A stretch of 5,268 nt of DNA from Nitrospirales bacterium (GTDB taxonomy: Bacteria > Nitrospirota > Nitrospiria > Nitrospirales > UBA8639). Both the position numbers and the translations under genes were made by a program. The notes below the pieces were generated by a model. It was not told the DNA's origin. It saw only the letters and a list, made by a program, of their open reading frames with translations, and searched no databases. The stretch lies in NCBI GenBank assembly GCA_021604265.1, contig BQIY01000205.1, positions 1-5,268 on the forward strand, read 5' to 3'. Below are positions 1 through 5,268 of the stretch, one piece after another (position 1 is the stretch's first letter; each line of letters opens with the position of its first letter).

Positions 1-1088
1 GTTCCGGGTTCCAAGTATAAATTCGTTGGACCAACAGAGGGATTATCGCCAACCCCGCGTGACGCATTGCCAGTCGAGTTCATGCCAAGCTTTCGGCCTG
101 AGTACGTATCCAATAGATAACCGGTTAACATGCCTTTTTCGAGAACTGAAGTTTTTTGGGTCGGCAATCCTTCACCATCAAACGGACGAGACCCTAATCC
201 CTCTGGCAGTCGCCCATCGTCATAAACGGTAACAAAGTCTGGAGCCAGCCGCTTACCAAGATATCCCAATAAAAATGACGCCCCTTTATAGAGTGAGTAC
301 CCCGAAACCGCCGTCGCCAAATGCCCCAATAAACTTTGCGCTGTCTCCTGATCGAAGACAACCGGCACTTGCTGCGTAGAGACCTTCTTGGCTCCTAAAC
401 GCCGGAGGGTACGACGAGCCGCTTCTTTTCCCACAGCTTCCGGACTCTCAAGCTGATGATACTTCCGCTTCACGGAATACCAAGAATCACGCTGCATGCC
501 TCCATTATGGCTCTCGCTTGCAATGGGAGACACAGAGAGCGAGTACGTCGAACTTTGATGACAGCCGATAAAACCATGATGATTCGCCAGGAGCACCGTC
601 CCATGAGACACAGCACAATCTGCACCTTCAGAGTTGGTAATTCGTGGATCGGCAGACATCGCTGCATTTTCCGTTTGACGAGCTAAATCAATTTCTTGGT
701 CAACGCTCAAGATGGTCTTATCATAAACACTCAAGTCTGGAAAATCCTGAGACATCAGATGAGCATCAGGTAGACCAGAGACCTCATCCTCCGCCACAGC
801 CTTTGCTAACGCACAGGTGTCAGACACTAAGCGAGACAACGATTTCCGAGAAAAATCAGAGGTCGATGCGGAAGCGGACCGCTTACCGAAAAAGACCCGC
901 AACCCAAGACTTTTCTCTCGCGCTTTGGACAGACGATCAACTTCCGAAAGTCTGACCTGCACAGACACTGAATCACCTTCTGCGACAAGAACATCGGCCT
1001 CAGTGGCTCCAAGTGATTTCGCACGATCAAGCATTTCTGTGGCTAATTCGGCAAATTGCTGATGTTCCAGAACGAGTGACTTGGTCAT
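1..1088 (-). CDS. pmbA: PmbA/TldE-family subunit of the TldD/TldE metalloprotease (C-terminus cut by window edge)
   Basis: The frame is open from the ATG at 1088 down to base 3, giving 362 residues; E. coli PmbA has about 450, so roughly the last 85-90 residues lie beyond the left edge. Recognisable stretches are GATEADVLVAEG (about 27-38), GHLATAVSGYSLYKGASFLL (255-274), PFDGEGLPT (302-310), LLDTYSGRKLGMNSTGNA (325-342) and GPTNLYLEPG (353-362), all typical of the family. Where TldD carries its HExxxH zinc motif, this protein has GHLATAVSG, so it is the partner without the metal site, as known for TldE. An in-frame stop (TAG at 1110-1112) leaves the ATG at 1088 as the best start; the ribosome site is poor (purine run AAGAAA). 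It follows tldD by 64 bases on the same strand and is probably co-transcribed. In E. coli the TldD-TldE heterodimer acts on unfolded peptides, including the microcin B17 precursor and CcdA. The substrate here is unknown. Confidence 0.93.
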   Translation of the reverse strand, partial: MTKSLVLEHQQFAELATEMLDRAKSLGATEADVLVAEGDSVSVQVRLSEVDRLSKAREKSLGLRVFFGKRSASASTSDFSRKSLSRLVSDTCALAKAVAEDEVSGLPDAHLMSQDFPDLSVYDKTILSVDQEIDLARQTENAAMSADPRITNSEGADCAVSHGTVLLANHHGFIGCHQSSTYSLSVSPIASESHNGGMQRDSWYSVKRKYHQLESPEAVGKEAARRTLRRLGAKKVSTQQVPVVFDQETAQSLLGHLATAVSGYSLYKGASFLLGYLGKRLAPDFVTVYDDGRLPEGLGSRPFDGEGLPTQKTSVLEKGMLTGYLLDTYSGRKLGMNSTGNASRGVGDNPSVGPTNLYLEPG

Positions 1089-1099
1089 AGGCTTGTTTC

Positions 1100-1113
1100 T
1101 TAGCGCAAGCTAA
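1100..1113 (-). other. Small hairpin in the tldD-pmbA spacer
   Basis: The 14 bases form a perfect 5-base-pair stem (TTAGC/GCTAA) with a 4-base loop, about 12 bases upstream of the pmbA start on the minus strand. In the mRNA one arm would cover part of the region where the ribosome site should lie. It has no U-tract and is too short to be a terminator. It could tune pmbA translation or be chance; the sequence alone cannot decide. Confidence 0.2.
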
Positions 1114-1152
1114 AGGGAGTACCCAACATACCGAGAATGACGCCGTTTAAGA

Positions 1153-2595
1153 TTACCCGCCAACACTGGTTCCTCCAACCGTAATTTCATCAATTCGGAG
1201 AGTCGGAAGACCAACCCCAACAGGCACAGACTGGCCTTCTTTTCCACATGTTCCAATCCCCGCATCAAGCTGCAGATCATGACCGACCATCGAGACCTGC
1301 TTGAGGATATCGGGACCGCTCCCGATTAACGTGGCCCCCTTGACGGGCTTAGTGACTTTTCCATCTTCAATCAGATAGGCCTCGCTGGCAGAAAACACAA
1401 ACTTGCCATTCGTAATATCAACTTGTCCTCCACCAAACGAAACCGCATAGAGGCCCTTTTTGACTGAACGGAGAATATCTTCAGGTTCCGATTCTCCGGC
1501 CAACATGAAGGTATTAGTCATCCGTGGAAGGACAATGCTTCTAAAGTCCTCCCGTCGCCCATTACCAGTGAGCGGAATGCCAAGCAACTTGGCATTTAAC
1601 CGGTCCGTGATATATCCACGGAGTATGCCCTTTTCTATGAGCATGGTTTGCGAGGTCGGCGTGCCTTCATCATCCATATTGAGTGACCCGCGTCGAAATG
1701 GCAACGTCCCATCATCAACGATCGTACAGACCTCTGATGCCACACGTTGCCCGATCAGATCACTAAACGCCGAGGTCTTTCGACGATTAAAGTCGGCTTC
1801 CAACCCATGTCCAATTGCTTCATGCAACAAAATTCCCGGCCATCCATTTCCCAGCACCACAGGCATCACACCAGCAGGGGCATCAACCGCCTGTAAATTC
1901 AGAATGGCTTGCCGGGCTGCTTCGCGTGCAAATTGCCGAACCCGATCGGCTTCATAATAATACGAAAACTCGACACGCCCGCCCCCACCGAATGACCCGA
2001 CTTGCTGGTTGCTGCCCTCTTCCGCAATGCAGGTCACTTGCAAACGCGACAATGGCTGAACATCGCCAACAAGCTGTCCGTCCGAATTGGCAACCATCAC
2101 CACTTTGTGTTCAGTGGTAAACGAAGCCATCACCTTGGCGATACGCGAATCATACTCTCGAGCGGCTACGTCGATAAGATTGAGGAGCGTCACCCGTTCT
2201 TCGGTTGCAATATCACTCACCGGCTGCTGCAGTGGGTAGAGGTTCTGAGCAGGGCCAGAACGGTGAGTAACCGCTATAGGCGTTTCTCCTTGAGGAGAAT
2301 TGGCGATATACCGGGCAGTATCTGCCGCGATTTCCAGGTCTTTCTGGGAAAGATCATCCGAATACGCAAAACCTGTCTTCTCTCCAGCCGTTGCGCGAAC
2401 TCCCGCTCCCTGACCGATATGTTTCACCGCACGCTTGACAATCCCTTCCTCCATCGAAACCGATTCCGAAATATTTGACTCAAAATAGATATCGGCATAA
2501 TCGACATCTCGCGCTTTGACGCGACTCAGAGCCTTAAGCACATCGTGTTCTTGCAATGAAAAATGGGTAAGCCCGGGTACGGTGACATCTGCCAT
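1153..2595 (-). CDS. tldD: TldD metalloprotease, catalytic subunit of TldD/TldE
   Basis: The protein of 480 residues matches the family's usual length (E. coli TldD 481). The N-terminal part (about 1-240) is the substrate-channel domain. The C-terminal part holds the zinc motif HEAIGH (258-263; H258, E259, H263) followed by GLEADFNRR, then CTIVDDGT (290-297), DDEGTP (308-313), LTGNGRRE (342-349), FGGGQVDITNGKF (387-399), KPVKGATLIG (416-425) and the conserved C-terminal TCGKEGQSVPVGVG (449-462), with C450 as a likely third metal ligand by analogy with E. coli. The frame is open further upstream to 2754, but the ATG at 2595 is chosen because it has a strong ribosome site (AAAAGGA, 7 bases away) and gives the family length. 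It forms the catalytic half of a heterodimer with the PmbA encoded just downstream, acting in the cytoplasm on unfolded peptides. It is divergent from uppS, and its metal site looks intact. Confidence 0.97.
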   Translation of the reverse strand: MADVTVPGLTHFSLQEHDVLKALSRVKARDVDYADIYFESNISESVSMEEGIVKRAVKHIGQGAGVRATAGEKTGFAYSDDLSQKDLEIAADTARYIANSPQGETPIAVTHRSGPAQNLYPLQQPVSDIATEERVTLLNLIDVAAREYDSRIAKVMASFTTEHKVVMVANSDGQLVGDVQPLSRLQVTCIAEEGSNQQVGSFGGGGRVEFSYYYEADRVRQFAREAARQAILNLQAVDAPAGVMPVVLGNGWPGILLHEAIGHGLEADFNRRKTSAFSDLIGQRVASEVCTIVDDGTLPFRRGSLNMDDEGTPTSQTMLIEKGILRGYITDRLNAKLLGIPLTGNGRREDFRSIVLPRMTNTFMLAGESEPEDILRSVKKGLYAVSFGGGQVDITNGKFVFSASEAYLIEDGKVTKPVKGATLIGSGPDILKQVSMVGHDLQLDAGIGTCGKEGQSVPVGVGLPTLRIDEITVGGTSVGG

Positions 2596-2602
2596 TCGTA
2601 TG

Positions 2603-2609
2603 TCCTTTT
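2603..2609 (-). promoter_or_regulatory. Ribosome binding site of tldD
   Basis: Read on the minus strand this is AAAAGGA, 7 bases before the ATG at 2595. It is the reason for preferring that start over the in-frame upstream ATG at 2652 or TTG at 2754. Confidence 0.8.
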
Positions 2610-2640
2610 GTGTGCTATTACGACCGTGACAAGAAAATGG

Positions 2641-2670
2641 AGTATAGCCCATCCTCTTTTGATGGCGCAA
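2641..2670 (-). promoter_or_regulatory. Candidate sigma-70-type promoter of tldD-pmbA
   Basis: On the minus strand a -10 box TATACT (2641-2646, 5 of 6 to consensus) lies 18 bases downstream of TTGCGC (2665-2670, only 3 of 6 to the -35 consensus). Transcription would start near 2634 and give a leader of about 40 bases before the tldD ATG. The -10 is good and the -35 weak, so this could be a low-level or activator-assisted promoter. Confidence 0.45.
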
Positions 2671-2701
2671 TTTTGCCCTATAAACATTATCAAGCAGAGT
2701 G

Positions 2702-2745
2702 GGGATATAAGAGAAGGTGAGTATCCTCTCAGGGCCAAATATCCC
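2702..2745. repeat. Nested inverted repeat between the divergent promoters
   Basis: The outer arms are GGGATAT (2702-2708) and ATATCCC (2739-2745), a perfect 7-base match. Inside them GAGAAGG (2711-2717) and CCTCTC (2725-2730) pair with one bulged base. The spacing of the inner to the outer arms is uneven (2 bases on the left, 8 on the right). It sits between the tldD -35 and the uppS -35, where a shared regulator could bind. A 7-base inverted repeat is expected about twice by chance in 249 bases, so this is only a candidate. Confidence 0.25.
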
Positions 2746-2747
2746 GT

Positions 2748-2776
2748 TTGACAAATACCTTCCTCCTCATTAGACT
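2748..2776 (+). promoter_or_regulatory. Sigma-70-type promoter of the uppS-cdsA-dxr operon
   Basis: A perfect -35 box TTGACA (2748-2753) is followed after exactly 17 bases by TAGACT (2771-2776, 4 of 6 to the -10 consensus). The predicted transcription start is near 2783, leaving a leader of about 62 bases before the uppS ATG. This is the best promoter match in the window and is correctly placed for a constitutive housekeeping operon. Confidence 0.65.
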
Positions 2777-2786
2777 AAAATTTGTC
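2750..2786. repeat. Inverted repeat overlapping the uppS promoter
   Basis: GACAAAT (2750-2756) and ATTTGTC (2780-2786) are perfect 7-base inverted copies whose centres lie 30 bases apart, about three helical turns. One arm overlaps the -35 box and the other covers the predicted start of transcription, so bound protein would block RNA polymerase. The left arm partly owes its sequence to the -35 box, and chance can produce such a pair here. Confidence 0.25.
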
Positions 2787-2844
2787 GTGTTCTTCAAAAC
2801 TTTCCTAGTATCATTCTCCAAATCCTGACCCTCGTAGCCTATTC

Positions 2845-3642
2845 ATGAGCAACTCTCAAGTTGTGTCTCCTGGTCAAATCGCTGAAGCTGATCTATTGGC
2901 GCAATTAGACGCCGACCTTCTTCCACGCCATGTCGCGATTATTATGGATGGGAATGGGCGATGGGCCGCACTCCGTGGGCTCCCACGGATTGAAGGACAC
3001 CGCCAGGGCCTCACCGCACTCCGTGATGTACTGGATATTTGCCACGAAGTCGGCATTCCCCATGTCACGATTTATGCGTTTTCTCATGAAAACTGGAATC
3101 GTCCTGCAGCTGAAGTCTCAATGCTCATGCGGCTCCTCGATGAGTACTTAAAAAAAGAACGCCAATTATTTATGGAACGCGGCGTTCGGTTCTTCCCGAT
3201 TGGACGGCTAGAGAAACTTCCTCACGCTGTTCGGACCGTCGTCCAAGACGTTGCTGAAGAAACGCAACATTTTACAGATCAAGTGCTGACCGTGGCGTTA
3301 AGTTATGGAGGGCGCGCCGAGATTATTGATGCGGTCAAAGGTCTTGTGAGAGATATCCAACTCGGTGTCGTAAGCGAAGGGCAAATTAATGAAGACCTCT
3401 TTGAAGGATATCTGACAACTCATGGCCTTCCCGACCCGGATTTACTGATCCGAACCAGCGGAGAAACACGCATCAGCAATTTTCTGCCTTGGCAAATCGC
3501 GTACACCGAACTGTATTTTACGAAAACTCTCTGGCCTGACTTTCGTCGTCAAGAAACGCTTGCAGCTCTTCTTGACTACCAAAGCCGCGAGCGAAGATTC
3601 GGACGCGTATCTCACACGGTCTCCCCGCAGAATGGACTGTGA
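2845..3642 (+). CDS. uppS: Undecaprenyl diphosphate synthase (cis-prenyltransferase)
   Basis: UppS adds eight isopentenyl diphosphate units in cis to farnesyl diphosphate, making the C55 carrier lipid precursor for peptidoglycan and other surface glycans at the cytoplasmic face of the membrane. The 265 residues fit the family (E. coli 253). All signature regions are present: HVAIIMDGNGRWA (29-41) with the catalytic D35, EGHRQG (50-55), FSHENWNRP (79-87), SYGGRAEI (153-160), and DLLIRTSGETRISNFLPWQ (199-217) with R203, R209 and S211 for diphosphate binding, then AYTELYF (219-225) with E222 as the likely magnesium ligand. About 25 residues precede the conserved core. The ATG at 2845 has no evident Shine-Dalgarno sequence; the leader before it is pyrimidine-rich. 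It is the first gene of an operon with cdsA, whose GTG start overlaps the uppS stop by 4 bases. Confidence 0.97.
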   Translation: MSNSQVVSPGQIAEADLLAQLDADLLPRHVAIIMDGNGRWAALRGLPRIEGHRQGLTALRDVLDICHEVGIPHVTIYAFSHENWNRPAAEVSMLMRLLDEYLKKERQLFMERGVRFFPIGRLEKLPHAVRTVVQDVAEETQHFTDQVLTVALSYGGRAEIIDAVKGLVRDIQLGVVSEGQINEDLFEGYLTTHGLPDPDLLIRTSGETRISNFLPWQIAYTELYFTKTLWPDFRRQETLAALLDYQSRERRFGRVSHTVSPQNGL

Positions 3643-4532
3643 AGAACGACGCGAGAGATCCTAACCCCGCCTCACAGCAGGGAACGAGTCAAGAGGCTCA
3701 GCCCAAACCCCACCGATTCACGCTACAACGCGTCTATCCTGCACTAATCTTTGCGCCGCTGTTTTACGTGTTTATACGGTATCTTCCCCCAACCGCCTTT
3801 TTTGCCCTGATCTTTATTGTCGCCAGTTTAGCGTTTTGGGAATTCACAAAGGTTACCCTTTCGTCCCCTCCATCTTCCCTTGCCTCTCTTTTCTGGATCG
3901 GCTCAGTCGGACTGCTCTTAGCAGCCGTACAGTGGACAGATTATCTCCTTCCAATCATGCTCTCCACCTTTATTGTCGTCGTACTCCTTCTCATCTTTAT
4001 GTTCAGCCCTCAACAATTGCGGCAACGGCTCCCACAGCCAGCGGCAATTCTTTTCGGTATTTTCTATATCGGACTCTGCCTGGGACATCTCCTGCTCATC
4101 CGTCAACTCGAATCAGGCGACCTACTGATTTTCTTTGTGATCTTGGTGACATGGGCAGCCGATACGGGGGGGTACTATATTGGCGCTTCAATGGGAAGAC
4201 GACCAATAGCCCCTCGACTCAGCCCGAAGAAAACAGTGGAAGGCTTTATCGCGGGGATCATCTTTTCTATCGTGCTTGCGATGCTAAGCCACTTCTGGTT
4301 CCTTCCGTCTCTATCATTACTCCATTGCCTCGTCATTGGCATTTTGCTCGCCTGTGTGGGATTATTAGGAGATCTTGCTGAATCAGCGTTTAAACGAAGT
4401 GCCGGAGTGAAAGACTCTGGTTCATTGATCCCTGGACATGGGGGCATCCTTGATCGAATTGACAGCTTACTGTTAACGGCTCCAGCATTTTATTACTATA
4501 TGCTGCTCAGCAATAGTCCTGGGCATTTCTAG
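3639..4532 (+). CDS. cdsA: Phosphatidate cytidylyltransferase (CDP-diacylglycerol synthase)
   Basis: CdsA joins phosphatidic acid and CTP to give CDP-diacylglycerol, the branch point for bacterial phospholipids, in the inner membrane. The protein has 297 residues (E. coli CdsA 285). A hydrophilic N-terminus (about 1-32) is followed by several hydrophobic segments, roughly 34-48, 52-69, 84-98, 103-121, 136-154, 161-174, 203-220 and 227-243. The family signature is complete: AADTGGYYIG (173-182), LSPKKTVEG (194-202), GDLAESAFKR (244-253), then KD (258-259) and PGHGGILDRID (265-275), carrying the conserved acidic and basic residues of the metal/CTP site. The start is GTG at 3639, sharing GTGA with the uppS stop; no good ribosome site precedes it and no alternative start lies before the first membrane segment, so translation probably couples to uppS. 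dxr starts 25 bases after the TAG stop. Confidence 0.96.
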   Translation: MKNDARDPNPASQQGTSQEAQPKPHRFTLQRVYPALIFAPLFYVFIRYLPPTAFFALIFIVASLAFWEFTKVTLSSPPSSLASLFWIGSVGLLLAAVQWTDYLLPIMLSTFIVVVLLLIFMFSPQQLRQRLPQPAAILFGIFYIGLCLGHLLLIRQLESGDLLIFFVILVTWAADTGGYYIGASMGRRPIAPRLSPKKTVEGFIAGIIFSIVLAMLSHFWFLPSLSLLHCLVIGILLACVGLLGDLAESAFKRSAGVKDSGSLIPGHGGILDRIDSLLLTAPAFYYYMLLSNSPGHF

Positions 4533-4543
4533 GCCGAATGTGT

Positions 4544-4550
4544 AGAAGGA
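4544..4550 (+). promoter_or_regulatory. Ribosome binding site of dxr
   Basis: AGAAGGA lies 7 bases before the ATG at 4558, separated by a T-rich spacer. It is the only clear Shine-Dalgarno sequence in the rightward operon, suggesting that dxr is initiated independently while cdsA relies on coupling. Confidence 0.8.
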
Positions 4551-4557
4551 TTTTTTC

Positions 4558-5268
4558 ATGAAAAATATCGTGATTCTTGGCTCAACCGGGTCCATCGGGG
4601 CCAGTACCTTAGACATTGTTGCGAGATTTCCAGACCAGTTCTCTATCGTAGGCCTGACGGCAGGTCAAAATGATGTCAAACTAGAAGAACAAATTCGGAC
4701 TTTTAAGCCACAGATTGTGGCGCTTTCCTCTCAAACGGCTGCAGATGCATTACGGACTCGACTCAACGGCCATCCAGTTGAAATATTAAGCGGAGAAGAA
4801 GGCCTTTGTGCGGTTGCCAGACACACGGAGTGTGATTTAGTGATTTCAGCCATAGTCGGCGGAGCGGGGCTGACACCGACCATGGCGGCGATTCAAGCCG
4901 GCCATCAAGTGGCCCTTGCGAATAAAGAGCCTATGGTGATGGCCGGCCATCTGATGCAAGAGGAAGCTCACAAACAGGGAACGAGAATATTCCCCATTGA
5001 CAGCGAACATAGTGCCGTCTTCCAATCACTCGAGGGGCATCGGCGGGAAGACGTTCGCCGCATTGTTTTAACGGCCTCCGGAGGACCTTTTTGGGACTGG
5101 CCGCTCGAAAAAATCAAACATGTCACAATCGAACAGGCCTTGAAACACCCCAATTGGGAAATGGGCGCGAAAATTACTATTGATTCCGCCACGTTAATGA
5201 ATAAAGGCTTGGAAGTGATTGAAGCCCGATGGCTATTCGATATTCCTCCAGCTCAAATTAATATCGTG
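4558..5268 (+). CDS. dxr: 1-deoxy-D-xylulose 5-phosphate reductoisomerase (C-terminus cut by window edge)
   Basis: Dxr (IspC) converts 1-deoxyxylulose 5-phosphate to 2-C-methylerythritol 4-phosphate with NADPH, the first committed step of the MEP isoprenoid pathway, in the cytoplasm. The 237 residues present are the N-terminal 60 percent or so of a usual protein of about 385-400. Seen in order: the NADPH-binding GSTGSIG (8-14), AIVGGAGL (98-105), ALANKEP (119-125), the metal-binding DSEHSAVFQ (148-156; D148, E150), TASGGPF (172-178), HPNWEMGAKI (197-206) and DSATLMNKGLE (209-219; N215, K216, E219). All catalytic positions known from E. coli in this part are kept. The ATG at 4558 has a good ribosome site and places the Rossmann motif at the normal distance. 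It is the third gene of the operon, so it shares transcription with uppS, which uses its pathway's product. The family's C-terminal domain is outside the window. Confidence 0.97.
   Translation, partial: MKNIVILGSTGSIGASTLDIVARFPDQFSIVGLTAGQNDVKLEEQIRTFKPQIVALSSQTAADALRTRLNGHPVEILSGEEGLCAVARHTECDLVISAIVGGAGLTPTMAAIQAGHQVALANKEPMVMAGHLMQEEAHKQGTRIFPIDSEHSAVFQSLEGHRREDVRRIVLTASGGPFWDWPLEKIKHVTIEQALKHPNWEMGAKITIDSATLMNKGLEVIEARWLFDIPPAQINIV

Noticed and set aside
26..1062. Several short open frames on both strands over the first kilobase
   Set aside because: All overlap the continuous PmbA frame, which carries family motifs along its length and only lacks a stop because it leaves the window.
1100..1113. 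Terminator between tldD and pmbA
   Set aside because: The stem has only 5 base pairs with no following U-tract, and the genes look co-transcribed.
1460..1957. Plus-strand open frame of 165 codons inside tldD
   Set aside because: It is antisense to strongly conserved TldD coding sequence, shows no recognisable domain and has the composition of a shadow frame.
2002..2478. Plus-strand open frame of 158 codons inside tldD
   Set aside because: It is antisense to the conserved N-terminal part of TldD, is rich in R, S and H as expected of a shadow, and has no ribosome site or family motif that I recognise.
2596..2754. Upstream in-frame extension of tldD (TTG at 2754, ATG at 2652)
   Set aside because: The extra residues do not resemble TldD, would overlap the proposed tldD promoter, and would exceed the family length; the ATG at 2595 has a strong ribosome site.
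3836..4381. Plus-strand open frame of 181 codons inside cdsA
   Set aside because: It is a shifted frame within CdsA, whose membrane segments and signature are unmistakable; the shifted product has no coherent features.
4533..4557. Terminator or promoter between cdsA and dxr
   Set aside because: The gap has only 25 bases, contains a ribosome site and no inverted repeat; the T run is the spacer before the dxr start.

Overview
The window is ordinary chromosomal housekeeping DNA from a bacterium, about half G+C and tightly packed, with no sign of mobile DNA. Gene content (TldD/PmbA peptidase pair, MEP isoprenoid pathway, undecaprenyl lipid carrier and CDP-diacylglycerol synthesis) says bacterium. 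The order uppS-cdsA-dxr differs from the enterobacterial order dxr-uppS-cdsA. Together with the protein sequences it suggests a Gram-negative lineage outside the Gammaproteobacteria, possibly Nitrospirota-like. That placement is a guess from memory and cannot be settled here.

Layout: positions 1-2595 hold a minus-strand pair, tldD (1153-2595, complete) followed 64 bases downstream by pmbA/tldE (from 1088, running off the left edge). Positions 2596-2844 are a 249-base divergent intergenic region with a good sigma-70-type promoter facing right (TTGACA, 17 bases, TAGACT), a weaker one facing left (-10 TATACT), and two short inverted repeats that could be operators but are also within chance expectation. 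Positions 2845-5268 hold a plus-strand operon: uppS (2845-3642), cdsA (3639-4532, GTG start overlapping the uppS stop by 4 bases) and dxr (from 4558, running off the right edge).

The right-hand genes share an envelope-lipid theme. Dxr commits carbon to isoprenoid precursors. UppS condenses these into the undecaprenyl diphosphate that carries peptidoglycan and other glycans. CdsA makes the CDP-diacylglycerol needed for phospholipids. The left-hand genes encode the two subunits of a TldD/TldE metalloprotease, known in E. coli for processing the microcin B17 precursor and degrading the CcdA antitoxin. No peptide substrate gene is visible here. I found no RNA gene, CRISPR array, insertion sequence or convincing terminator, and I do not think this window holds a new system. 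The points most worth checking are the divergent control region and the physiological substrate of the TldD/PmbA pair.
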